NCBI RefSeq assembly: GCF_001542905.1
Contig: NZ_LOAJ01000002.1
Location: forward strand, 101,937-165,936
Reading direction: 5' to 3'
Source: Halorubrum aethiopicum
GTDB taxonomy: Archaea > Halobacteriota > Halobacteria > Halobacteriales > Haloferacaceae
DNA length: 64,000 nucleotides
In this document: positions 23,816-32,367 of the stretch, piece after piece
Position numbering within the stretch: the stretch's first letter is position 1
Layout of the letters: every line of letters begins with the position of its first letter
The notes under the pieces: generated by a model
What the model was told of the DNA's origin: nothing
The model's database searches: none
What the model saw: the letters and a program-made list of their open reading frames with translations, nothing else
Made by a program: the position numbers and the translations under genes

Positions 23816-25066
23816 TCAGGAATCATTCTCATCAGTATCGATATCGGTGTCGAAAACCTCGCTCCCAACGTCGGAGAGATCACTCGCTTCCTTGTGTGCG
23901 TACATCTTCGAGGTGGTTTCCGGGTCAGCGTGCCTGAGAGCGCGCTGGGCGGCCTCCGCACCGGCGGCGTCGTAGTAGGCCTCACCGGCTCCGCGCCGGG
24001 CTCCGTGAAGCGTGAGGTAGTCCTTCGGGTCGTCTGAGCAGTCCACACCCGCCACCTCGGAGAGTTTCTTGAGCGCGTAGCGACCGCCCTCGGTGGTCAA
24101 CGCCGGCGGTGTGAGGTCGCGGTCGCGGTACGCGTCGATCAGGCCGGCCGTCTTGTATCCGGTGACCGTCTCGATCGTCTCGTCGTCGACGTCGCGGTCA
24201 CGGAGCTGATCGGCGGCGGCCGACCGGAGCGACGCGAGATGGAAGCTCGGGAACACCGGCCATTCCTCGCTCGGCGGGTCCAGCAGCGACCGCCATCGAT
24301 CGAGAGCCGTCACCGGGCGGTCGGTGAGCGGGGCTTTCTCGACCTGCTGGCTCTTCCCGAGGACCGTCAGCACCTCCTGTTCGGTATCGACGCCGTCCCA
24401 TGTGAGCCCAGTACGGCGATCGTCGCGACTTGAGGCCAGCACTTCCGCCCCTCGAACGCCGGAGAATCCGATGACGTATACGAGCGCACGGTCGCGGGCG
24501 GCCGTGAGGGCCTCGCGACTGCCGGGGTCAGTATCGACAGCAGCGTACGCCCGATCCTCGATGTGTCGGATTAGCGTCTCGCGTTGCTCGGTCGACCAGA
24601 ACTGTTGTCGTCCGGAGTCGGTTTTCGGCCGGTCGGGCATCTCGGCTTTCGCCCGCTCAGTGTCCGCCGGATTCTCGGAGAGGTACTCCCATTGTTGGCA
24701 GTAGTAGAGGTACGCAGAGACGAGCGAGTAGTAGTTCCACGCGGTCGCCGCAGTGATCCCTTCGTTGTCGTCGGCGCGGTGAGCGTTCACGCGTCGATTC
24801 AGGTGCTCGGCGTAGCGTGCCAGGTGTCGGCTGTCGAGTTCCTCCAGCGTCGAGATACCCCGGCGGTCCGCCCACTCGATCCAGTCAGGGACGACGCGTT
24901 CGAGCGCGCTCACGTAGTTGCCCGAGCGACGCGTCTCGGTGCCATCGGCGGCCTCCACCTCGTCGATCGTCTTCGCTCGCGAGTCGAGGAAATCACTCAG
25001 CGGCTCGCGAAGCGGTGTTCCGCCGTTTTCTCCGGGGGTTGAAGGGTCTGTTTGCGGGTTGGCCAT
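23816..25066 (-). CDS. Tyrosine recombinase/integrase
   Basis: 416 residues from ATG 25066 (an earlier GTG or ATG is possible up to 25099). The core-binding domain (~45-155; RISTLEELDSRHLARYAEHL style) is followed by a catalytic domain with Arg I in IGFSGVRGAEVL, H-x-x-R in LTLHGARRGAGE, and Tyr in SKMYAHKEA. It is complete by XerC/phage-integrase standards. The tail FDTDIDTDEND is encoded by the same kind of GATATCGATAC repeat seen in the leftward operon, tying it to that element. It starts only 1 nt after the upstream peptidase's end. Confidence 0.88.
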   Translation of the reverse strand: MANPQTDPSTPGENGGTPLREPLSDFLDSRAKTIDEVEAADGTETRRSGNYVSALERVVPDWIEWADRRGISTLEELDSRHLARYAEHLNRRVNAHRADDNEGITAATAWNYYSLVSAYLYYCQQWEYLSENPADTERAKAEMPDRPKTDSGRQQFWSTEQRETLIRHIEDRAYAAVDTDPGSREALTAARDRALVYVIGFSGVRGAEVLASSRDDRRTGLTWDGVDTEQEVLTVLGKSQQVEKAPLTDRPVTALDRWRSLLDPPSEEWPVFPSFHLASLRSAAADQLRDRDVDDETIETVTGYKTAGLIDAYRDRDLTPPALTTEGGRYALKKLSEVAGVDCSDDPKDYLTLHGARRGAGEAYYDAAGAEAAQRALRHADPETTSKMYAHKEASDLSDVGSEVFDTDIDTDENDS

Positions 25067-25102
25067 CGCGTCGGTGTCCCCGACGGCGGGGACCCCCAAA
25101 AA

Positions 25103-25134
25103 TCTACTTGTGACTACTAGACTAATACAAAGTA
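25103..25134. promoter_or_regulatory. Integrase promoter with imperfect inverted repeat
   Basis: CTACTT at 25103-25108 and AAGTAG at 25129-25134 flank an AT-rich centre, 37-68 bp before the integrase ATG. It could be an operator or an attachment-site core. The downstream stretch 25135-25437 carries no gene; it holds the presumed left end of the IS element, without recognisable terminal repeats. Confidence 0.35.
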
Positions 25135-25199
25135 GAACCGGTGAGATAGAAGATTGGCATTACAGGGCTTGATACCTCCGAATGTACCGATATTGACGG

Positions 25200-27139
25200 T
25201 TTTTATGTTCTGTGTATCAAATATCGCTATACAGATTCCGACCTCCTGAAGATGAGACTAGAGCGGGTATAGCGGGCCTGTGATGCGTTGTTTCGGCCGA
25301 TTCAGTGATCGGAAGCCGACTCAGATTACTCTCCAGACGGACGTTTCTGTTGAACTTCCAACCATATACGCGAATTTCGGCGACTTTCGACAGCGTAGCC
25401 ACTCAGACGCCCCGCTATTGCGAAGAGAGTATCGTTACTATCCGATTCCGGTTTCCTTCTTCACCAGCGTTAGCGTATTGTCGGCTGTTACAATCGGTGA
25501 ATGCTCGTATTCACCGGTCAACTGTACCTGTACCAATAGATCGACCGCTCGCCAGATCGAGTACAGGAGACAGGCGAACGCGAAGTAGAAGAATCGGAGG
25601 CTAAAATTCTTCGAGGTCGTCGCGCCCATGAACCGTTTGATCGACTTGTAGCCACTCTCGATCTCCCACCGGTAGCCATACTCCGAGAGAAGGCCACTCT
25701 TCCGATTTGTCATGAACACCGAGTACTGCCGATGATCAGTGTGCGCGGAGTTCTCTTTCCGTCGGTAGATTAGCGTCGTCGAGTGCCACTCGTTGTCGCC
25801 GAGATGTAGCTTCCGGTCGGTCTCATACCGATCCTTGTCGCGCTTGAGAAGGCGCTTGGCTTGGGCCTTCTCGCTGGTCTGCATCCGCTTCGGGACGACG
25901 TAGGAGAGCCCACGTTGACTCAGCATCTCCAGGATATGCTGGCTGTCGAACTCACGGTCCATCAGTCGTTATCAACATGAACAGCTGCCTCTGCCGAATC
26001 CAAGAGGTCCTCGACGATCTCCTTGCGTGTGTCCCCTTTGCGGACTGGGCGCGCATCTAAGACGATTGGGGCGGCATTCCCGACCAGCTGGACCGTGGCC
26101 CACTGGTAGGCGTACTCGTCGGTGTTCTCTTTCGTGCCGATAATCTCATCTTCGTGGCCATCTCGGTCACCAGTAAAGGGGTCTGATTCAGTGATATCGA
26201 TGGCAACGATGCCAGCCCGGTAGAACGCCTCCGTCTCTGCGACTCGATCCAAGAGGCGACTCACGGCGTGGCGGTACATCTCGCGTATCTGCTCAATTGA
26301 GAGGTCGCGGAGATGCTCGCGATGGGCGTGGCCGAGCGGTGTCCGCTCCCGATTGGACTCGTGAATGAAACTGCGAGCCCCCTCATTGACGGCGAGGTTT
26401 TCTCGAAGCCCCAGGTAGGTTTGGAGGTCCCAGTAGGCATTTTCGTGGATCTCACAACCCTCGCCACGGTCCAGTGAGAACGCTGGGAAGGCAACGCGAC
26501 TCACTTGCTCAGTAACGGTCTCGGCCTGCTCTAATACGGTCTGATCATCGGGATCCGATTCTTCATTCTCATAATGGTGTCTGCGGCTCTGCCGTTCTGG
26601 TTCTCGTGGAACAGAGACACCCGCATTTTGGGCTTTGATGAGGATTGTTCGCGCTGCCGTCTCGACGGTGTCTTGGAGTTCGGCCGTGAACCGGTGATGC
26701 CAGCTACGCCATAGGGTTGACTGATCGGGGACCGACTCCAGGCCAAGTTGATCACAGAGATCGGGATGCTTGGTGAGGTATTCGACGAGCGCGGTTTCGT
26801 GGTCCCAGTCGTAGAGTTCTTTTAACAGGAATAGGCGAAACAGAGTCTCAATCTCGTAGCTCGTCGAGCCTGCGTATCGGTCGTGGGCATCGAACTGGAC
26901 GTATGCAAGCGGTAATGTGTGGACGAATGGTTCAACGCCCTCGTGTTCGTCTTGCTGGAACCACGTTTTTGCGACGACGCGGACATCCGACTCCAGTGCG
27001 GGAAGCGACGAGCGATCGAACAGCGGGCTAGACCCATACGTTGGCCAATCGACATAGGAACAATGAGCGATTTGGCGAAAGACTGTTCGACGCGACTCGG
27101 GGGTCATAGCCATGTGGGTACTGATAGCAAAACGTCCAA
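25200..27139 (-). mobile_element. IS4-like insertion sequence (approximate limits)
   Basis: Contains the two-frame DDE transposase below. Terminal repeats could not be fixed by eye. The right edge is inferred because a 108-bp similarity with 37871-37978 begins abruptly at 27140. The left edge is only a bracket between the integrase promoter and 25437. Confidence 0.5.
25438..27113 (-). pseudogene. IS4-like transposase, split by a one-base frameshift
   Basis: Frame 1 (27113 to 25962, 383 residues) carries helical N-terminal domains and the first catalytic Asp (GIVAIDITESDPF) and ends VHVDND-stop. Frame 2 (25962 to 25438) continues at once with MDREFDSQHI, the second Asp region, and the Y-x2-R-x3-E-x6-K signature (YRWEIESGYKSIK) with the catalytic Glu. 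Adding one base near 25963 gives a single 558-residue transposase. So it is either a recent frameshift, an indel error or a programmed shift; no slippery heptamer is obvious at TGATAACGACTGATGG. Confidence 0.7.
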
Positions 27140-27247
27140 GACCAGTTGATCAAGATCGGGTAGAAGTTGGATTCATCAGCGGAAGTGTTGTGGTTAGTTG
27201 GAGTAAGAGACACTCCCAAATTGTGTTTCTCGCCAGTATTTCCAGAG
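27140..27247. repeat. 108-bp diverged repeat, copy A
   Basis: Spans the last ~17 codons of the geranylgeranyl-reductase-family gene, its stop and 54 bp downstream. It aligns without gaps to 37871-37978 (76 of 108 identities counted by hand), including the stop codon and the following TAACCACAAC. Confidence 0.6.
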
Positions 27248-28441
27248 GTAGGATAGATCACTGGGATACAACAGTTTTACAATTTCCTGCTTGCTCCCAT
27301 CGTTAATATCTGAAAGGGTATCTCGAGAGAGCTTGTTCAGATCTTGCATGAGTCGGTCGTACCGTTCGTTTGGTGCAAGGTATAGCAACCTCGTCATCAT
27401 CAATCGACGGTCTTGTCTGGGGGCAACTTGCTCGTTCCATAGGTCGTCGTAGACTCCCATCTCCTCAGCAGAGGTGTTTTTCGTCCTCGTCAGACAGCGG
27501 TCGGCTGTCATTGCAGCTGCTCGAGCTGATTTCATACACTTGTAGATTCCCTCTCCCCAGACAGGATCAACCGATGGGACAGTATCACCGATCGCCATAA
27601 ACGAATCAGTACTCATCGATCCGGGGGGCTGTACATGTGCTGATCCCCGAACTGGACTCTCTGCGATTTGTCTAGCGTTCTCGAACCGTGGGTCAGTATC
27701 AAGCCAATGTTCGAGATACCCGTCGACGGTGCGATCGTGAATGGCGTTTTCTTGATAGCGTTCATTCTGGATGTAACAGATACCGACTTTTGCTGTGTCG
27801 TCACCCGTATGGAAGATCCACGAATAACCTCCAGGGGCGTACTCGTGGTCCAACCGCAACATCATCGCGTCAGTGAGATCAGCAAACTCGGGATGATTGA
27901 GATCGACGCCTTCGAATAAGTATTCAATACCAATCGCGTGGTTCTCCCGCTCAAGATTGGCTATCCCCAGATCTTTAGCCAGTGGCGCAGCCGGACCCGT
28001 AGCATCAATAACGATTTCGCCAAAGACCTCCTGGTCACGGTTATAACGGACACCAACGAGATCACCATCTTCGACGATCGGGTCACGAACACGAGCATCA
28101 AACCGATACTCAGCACCCTTGTGACGACCATCCTCGACAAGGAACTTCTTGAACGCCTCAAAGTCCAAGACAAAGCCCGGCTGGTCCTGGATAAAGTGTT
28201 CATTTGGAGATTCAAGAACTACTGATTCAGTCGCGTGCATAACGACATCGTCCGGGATGCCGAAGGAGGTCATCATTGACGCAAACGTTCCGCCGGTAGA
28301 TTTGTTACTTTGAGCTGGGAATTCATCTTCTGCTTCGGTTTCTAGGACGACAACATCGTACCCACGGTCAGCTAGATCTCGTGCACACTGCGCCCCCGCT
28401 GGACCTGCCCCAGCGATGATCACATCATATCTGTTTGACAT
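27194..28441 (-). CDS. Geranylgeranyl reductase family FAD protein
   Basis: 415 residues from ATG 28441. N-terminal Rossmann FAD motif IIAGAGPAGAQCARDLADRG, a second-strand acid (VVVLETEAE), the middle segment VIDATGP, and the C-terminal FAD motif MAIGDTVPSVDPVWGEGI. Family members reduce isoprenoid double bonds of archaeal lipids or hydroxylate flavin substrates. The substrate here is uncertain, because the family is multicopy in haloarchaea. It lies next to an SMR transporter on the same strand; the IS4-like element follows. Confidence 0.85.
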   Translation of the reverse strand: MSNRYDVIIAGAGPAGAQCARDLADRGYDVVVLETEAEDEFPAQSNKSTGGTFASMMTSFGIPDDVVMHATESVVLESPNEHFIQDQPGFVLDFEAFKKFLVEDGRHKGAEYRFDARVRDPIVEDGDLVGVRYNRDQEVFGEIVIDATGPAAPLAKDLGIANLERENHAIGIEYLFEGVDLNHPEFADLTDAMMLRLDHEYAPGGYSWIFHTGDDTAKVGICYIQNERYQENAIHDRTVDGYLEHWLDTDPRFENARQIAESPVRGSAHVQPPGSMSTDSFMAIGDTVPSVDPVWGEGIYKCMKSARAAAMTADRCLTRTKNTSAEEMGVYDDLWNEQVAPRQDRRLMMTRLLYLAPNERYDRLMQDLNKLSRDTLSDINDGSKQEIVKLLYPSDLSYLWKYWRETQFGSVSYSN

Positions 28442-28535
28442 CGTTGGAGAACAACTACTCGAGAGCGGACGAACAAGATGTTGGAACACAGTGCCACTTT
28501 TCGGTTGTTTCTACACAGGCCCGGTGCCCACCATC

Positions 28536-28868
28536 TTAGTGGGCAGACATCTGTGACACCACGTTGACGAAGTAGACGCCACTGATAATGAGGCCAATTC
28601 CGAGAAGGCCTGCCAGATCAACTGGTTCATCAAAAACAACGGCCCCGATACCTGCCACACCGACAATACCCAATGCTGCCCATGTCCCATAGACGACACC
28701 CATCGGTAATTCCTCTAACGTCAGGGATAGTAGATAGAACGCTGCCCCATATCCGAGGACAACCCCAATACTGGGAACCGGTTGTGAAAATCCATCGGAG
28801 AGTTTGAGGGCAGTCGTCCCGAATAATTCGGAGAGTATTGCACCAGCGAGCAGTACGTACGGATGCAT
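28536..28868 (-). CDS. Small multidrug resistance (SMR/EmrE-type) transporter
   Basis: 110 residues from ATG 28868, four membrane helices. The conserved Glu in helix 1 is present (LLAGAILSELFGTTALK, Glu-14 as in EmrE), as are the G-x-A-Y/W-A-like GVVYGTWAALGIVGV and the helix-4 segment GLLGIGLIISGVYFVN. SMR proteins are proton-coupled dimers that export quaternary cations or guanidinium. Divergent from the TrmB regulator with an 83-bp gap, which suggests TrmB control. Confidence 0.88.
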   Translation of the reverse strand: MHPYVLLAGAILSELFGTTALKLSDGFSQPVPSIGVVLGYGAAFYLLSLTLEELPMGVVYGTWAALGIVGVAGIGAVVFDEPVDLAGLLGIGLIISGVYFVNVVSQMSAH

Positions 28869-28951
28869 ATCGTTAGGTCTCGAAGCCCCCGATATACGAC
28901 TACTGAAACAAAACAGCACTTACAATTTGTTTGGAGGCACAATGACAAAGC

Positions 28952-29740
28952 ATGACGGAATTGGGCGAGCTTGGACTCTCAAGTTACGAGGAGAAGGCCT
29001 ATCGAACCCTTCTCGTAACAGGAGCTGTGACGGCAGCTGAACTCTCTGATACTAGTGGGGTTCCAAAAGGCCGTATCTACGACGTACTAAACGGTCTTGA
29101 AGCTCGCAAGCTGATTTGGAGACAGTCAAGCGATCCAAATCAGTACGTCGCCGTACAGCCAGAAACCGTCGTCGATAGGCTTCTGGCTGAACGAGCGTAT
29201 GAACTGAAACAAGAGTGGGATCGTTACCGCGAGAAAGCAGAAACAGTTCGTTCGAACCTTTTGCCGACACCACCAACAGAGAGTAGTTTCTGGCTTGGAT
29301 CGCTCGGGAGTGACGAAATGAGTACAGCACTCCAGCAGCATATGCGAACCGCGGAGAGCGTTGTCAAAGCAGCCGTCGGGCCTCCCTACGAGGATGCGAC
29401 GTGGGAGACACTCCAATCTGAAGTGGAAGGCTTTTTCGAGGGTGCTAATACGGATTTGTCTGTCGACCTCCTCTTCAGTGAAAAAGCAGTTACCGTACTC
29501 CCCGACCGATTCCCACATCTAATTGAAAACCAGCCCGCAGACATAACTGTCAGAACGACTCCTGAGATTGCGCTTTCGTTTGATATCGTGGACAATTTGG
29601 AGACAACGATCGATGTGCTACATCCAGTATCTGGTGAAGACAGGATCGGTGTGATCGGGATCAAAGATTCGCAAGTAGTCTCCGAGTTTGAGCAGTACTT
29701 CCAACGACTGTGGACCGATGCTGTTCCCCTCCTTGAGTGA
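28952..29740 (+). CDS. TrmB-family transcriptional regulator
   Basis: 262 residues. N-terminal winged helix (LGLSSYEEKAYRTLLVTG, VTAAELSDTSGVPKGRIYDV, LEARKLIWRQ) followed by a coiled linker (RLLAERAYELKQEWDRYREK) and a TrmB effector-type C-terminal domain (VVKAAVGPP ... IGVIGIKDSQVVSEFEQYF). TrmB proteins bind promoter palindromes and sense sugars or other ligands. Position suggests it governs the divergent SMR/reductase pair. Confidence 0.85.
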   Translation: MTELGELGLSSYEEKAYRTLLVTGAVTAAELSDTSGVPKGRIYDVLNGLEARKLIWRQSSDPNQYVAVQPETVVDRLLAERAYELKQEWDRYREKAETVRSNLLPTPPTESSFWLGSLGSDEMSTALQQHMRTAESVVKAAVGPPYEDATWETLQSEVEGFFEGANTDLSVDLLFSEKAVTVLPDRFPHLIENQPADITVRTTPEIALSFDIVDNLETTIDVLHPVSGEDRIGVIGIKDSQVVSEFEQYFQRLWTDAVPLLE

Positions 29741-30022
29741 GACAGTGATGATGGGAAGAAGACGTGATGTGATGTAATTGACTCAAACCGATATTGTCTC
29801 TGTACATTGAGAAGGCCGGCCTCAACTACTGCGACCTCGGGGCGATTTCTGGACTAACCCCCCTTTCGTTCCTGTGGGGAGCTCCCCGCCTTCTGGCGAA
29901 TTTAAGCCCGGAGGACTACTTACACCGCGGTCGAACTAATCTTATTATCCCCGAGTCTGTTGTTTCATCCGGATGTCTATTGAACACACTACATCCCGAA
30001 ACGTAGCGGAGGCGGGCGAATA
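29741..30022. other. Intergenic region upstream of CBASS
   Basis: 282 bp without a gene. It holds two strong palindromes: AGGCCGGCCT (about 29813) and GGGGAGCTCCCC (about 29877). A TATA-like AATCTTATTATC lies near 29940, some 80 nt before the CD-NTase ATG. The palindromes may be the TrmB gene's terminator or scars of a mobile-element end. Confidence 0.35.
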
Positions 30023-30952
30023 ATGGCGGTTCGGAAATCCAAGATCCCAGACACATGGGCCAAGCGAAGGACAGCCGCAAACCAGAACTCGAAGTCTGCC
30101 CGAGAGAGGATCAAGCGTGACCTGAATCGTGATCGATCAGCTCTCGTTCAACACACCGACATCAACGCGTTCACAGTCTACGCGCAGGGATCGTACAAGA
30201 ACTACACCAACACGAGAGGGTCAAGCGATCTCGATCTGATCGTACAACTCAGATCTCCGTGGAAGCGGGATCTCAGCGATCTCACCGCCGAGGAGCGGGA
30301 GCGGTACCACGATGATAAGATCCCGGCTGATTACGGCTACGACGATGGCTTTCGTGACAGTGTTGTACAGGCCCTGCGACAATTCTATCGGGAAAACCTG
30401 CTGAAGGACCCTATCAATAACTCCGGAAAAGCGATCGAGATCTCGGGTCCTCATAACCCGCTCCCCATCGATGTGGACGTGGTCGCCGCTCAAGAGTACC
30501 GCATCTACCACTCCTATCCCGAGGATGGAGACCCCGAATACACGGAGGGAATGAAGTTCAAGCCTCTCATGGGTGACGAGTGGTGGGTCAATTTCCCGAA
30601 GGTACACTACGAGAACGGGAACGCGAAACACGACAACTTCCGCGAGACTGTGCGGATGTTCAAAAACGCGAGAGGCCACTACAACGATAACCACTGGTTC
30701 ACCCTCGACACGCCCTCCTACTACATCGAGTGCCTGATCTACAATGTCCCCGACTACGTCCTGAAAACGTCCGATCTCACCGATCGGTTCGACGACGTGC
30801 TCTCGTGGTTTGAACGGGACAGCACGGACCTCACTGGGTTCGATCAGGTCTCAGAGATGGAGGATCTGTTCGGGGACGAGAACACGCAGTGGAACACTGA
30901 CGAAGCTGAGGAGTACATCGAGAAGATGCGGACGATGTTCGACGACCTCTAA
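30023..30952 (+). CDS. CBASS CD-NTase (cGAS/DncV-like nucleotidyltransferase)
   Basis: 309 residues. The nucleotidyltransferase core has the G-S helix motif QGSYKNYT (Gly-56, Ser-57), the metal ligands D69-x-D71 in GSSDLDLIV, and the third acidic ligand in PLPIDVDVV (D150/D152). The C-terminal half is the helical OAS/cGAS-like domain (FPKVHYENGN, RETVRMFKNAR, YYIECLIYNVP). CD-NTases make cyclic di- or trinucleotides on phage infection. Its stop overlaps the effector start as TAATG, a minimal type I CBASS operon; no Cap2/Cap3 genes are present. Product nucleotide cannot be read from sequence. Confidence 0.87.
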   Translation: MAVRKSKIPDTWAKRRTAANQNSKSARERIKRDLNRDRSALVQHTDINAFTVYAQGSYKNYTNTRGSSDLDLIVQLRSPWKRDLSDLTAEERERYHDDKIPADYGYDDGFRDSVVQALRQFYRENLLKDPINNSGKAIEISGPHNPLPIDVDVVAAQEYRIYHSYPEDGDPEYTEGMKFKPLMGDEWWVNFPKVHYENGNAKHDNFRETVRMFKNARGHYNDNHWFTLDTPSYYIECLIYNVPDYVLKTSDLTDRFDDVLSWFERDSTDLTGFDQVSEMEDLFGDENTQWNTDEAEEYIEKMRTMFDDL

Positions 30953-31593
30953 TGCGCGGGACCCACGGGTTCTCGACCAACCAACCACGACGGCGGCGTG
31001 TTACGCTCTTCGCGCTCGGAGCAGCCGGTGTACTAATCGGCTCCAATATTGGACCGTTTCTAGCATCAATCACCGGAATTGACCTGTTCCACAACGTCAC
31101 GGTCTCATTCGTACTCGCGGCTACGATCTTCTATTTGCTCGTAGCAAAAGTATTCTGGAAAGTCGGTCCTATCCCAATGCTGATCGGGTCACCGCCTGAT
31201 CTCAGCGGAGAATGGGAAGGTCACCTGTACACAGACACAGACACCTACGATTCAGAGGATGTGGTAGCTGTCGATGAGCTCGGACTCGGACTGGTAAAAA
31301 TGGAAGCGAGTATGAACATTGCTCAGTCGTGGGATCAGATACAGGTCATGTTCGAAGGTCCAAACTCAACCTCAGAAAGTACGGGAGCAACAATCCTCGT
31401 CGACGATGGGGCCCCGATACTAACCTATAATTACGATAACTCGGGTAGGGATTTCCACGAAGAGTTGAATCAGCATGTTGGGACCACAACACTCGAATAC
31501 GATCCTACATCAGAGACGCTAGAAGGATCTTACTACACAGGACCCAATAGAGAAAATCGCGGCCGAATTGAGTTGGAACATGTCTCCGAATGA
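30952..31593 (+). CDS. Cap15-type CBASS effector (2TM plus beta-barrel)
   Basis: 213 residues. Two N-terminal membrane helices (~17-38 and ~48-70) precede the soluble domain with hallmarks of the S-2TM-beta/Cap15 family: PPDLSGEWEGHL (about 82-93), a beta-rich core, MNIAQSWDQIQVMFEGPNST with the S-x-S stretch, LTYNYDN, HVGTTTLEY and LEGSYYTG. In known systems (Cap15) a cyclic dinucleotide binds this beta-barrel and triggers oligomerisation and inner-membrane disruption. Coupled to the CD-NTase by a one-base overlap. Followed 11 bp later by an IS6-family element. Confidence 0.82.
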   Translation: MRGTHGFSTNQPRRRRVTLFALGAAGVLIGSNIGPFLASITGIDLFHNVTVSFVLAATIFYLLVAKVFWKVGPIPMLIGSPPDLSGEWEGHLYTDTDTYDSEDVVAVDELGLGLVKMEASMNIAQSWDQIQVMFEGPNSTSESTGATILVDDGAPILTYNYDNSGRDFHEELNQHVGTTTLEYDPTSETLEGSYYTGPNRENRGRIELEHVSE

Positions 31594-31603
31594 ATTGAAC
31601 GCG

Positions 31604-32293
31604 GTCGCGTTAAGTTTGACGTGAATTGTGGTAGACGGCGATGGCTTCGAGCCAATTTTGAGCTGTCTCTAGCGCGACATTGCTGAAACTATTCGCAAAC
31701 GAGGATGTTCGTCGTTCTATTTCCCAAAAGACACGTTCGATGGCATTCCGATTTCTATGTCGAATGACCTGAAATCGATAGCCGTCTTCAGCGAGAACTG
31801 ATCCGAGATAGTCTGCGTCATCGACAAGAAATTCGACGTTATTCAGCTGATAGCGCCGGTGTAGCTCGGTGAGAAACCATCGTGTCGTCTGTTTATTTGC
31901 GGTTGGATAGAGACTCACGTGAAGGATCTCATTCGTGAAGGGATCAACCGCACCGTACAGCCAGAACTGCTGGCCGTGGATGCGAATCATCTTTTCGTCA
32001 ACTGCGAGTTGATCCTCGGAGACGGTCGAGATCGGCTGTAGATCGGTTTTATGAACCCAGTTATGGATAGTGACGTGACTCCGATCGATCCCAAACAGTT
32101 CAAGATGCTTACTTACCTCACATAGTGACATACCGGCTAAGTGACAGCGGATTCCTACTTCAATCGCCCAACGCGGCGTTCGGTCTCGCTCCACAAACGA
32201 CAAGTCGATCCACGCGATACGTTCGCTGAGGCGCTCGGTTTCGGCCATAGACACTCTGAAGTCGAGCGCCTCATCCTCTAACTTAACGCGACG
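31604..32293 (-). mobile_element. IS6-family insertion sequence, complete
   Basis: About 690 bp. Terminal inverted repeats GTCGCGTTAAGTT at the left end (31604) and its reverse complement at 32280-32292, with one intact transposase. It separates the CBASS operon from nadA. No clean target-site duplication is visible. Confidence 0.75.
31610..32248 (-). CDS. IS6-family transposase
   Basis: 212 residues from ATG 32248; a longer start at 32305 reads through the terminal repeat and is less likely. DDE residues: Asp in LAVDEKMIRIHGQQFWLYGA, Asp in EFLVDDADYLGS, Glu in ERVFWEIERRTSSF. The N-terminal HTH (EVSKHLELFGIDRSHVTIH) is intact. It appears functional, unlike the related copies at 59884 and 63701. 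Confidence 0.85.
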   Translation of the reverse strand: MAETERLSERIAWIDLSFVERDRTPRWAIEVGIRCHLAGMSLCEVSKHLELFGIDRSHVTIHNWVHKTDLQPISTVSEDQLAVDEKMIRIHGQQFWLYGAVDPFTNEILHVSLYPTANKQTTRWFLTELHRRYQLNNVEFLVDDADYLGSVLAEDGYRFQVIRHRNRNAIERVFWEIERRTSSFANSFSNVALETAQNWLEAIAVYHNSRQT

Positions 32294-32367
32294 AGTATTG
32301 AACACAAAATGTTTTCATAGTACGCATTCGAGGCTTGGAATACTGCGGTGACCTCAAAGTGGCAGAA

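Noticed and set aside
23830..25134. tRNA gene or att direct repeat next to the integrase
   Set aside because: I found no cloverleaf-like sequence beside the integrase and no matching direct repeat near 1.6 kb by eye. A self-comparison of both borders would settle it.
31594..32303. ATTGAAC on both sides of the IS6 element as a target-site duplication
   Set aside because: The two copies sit at different distances from the terminal repeats (3 and 4-5 nt), so they are not a clean duplication.
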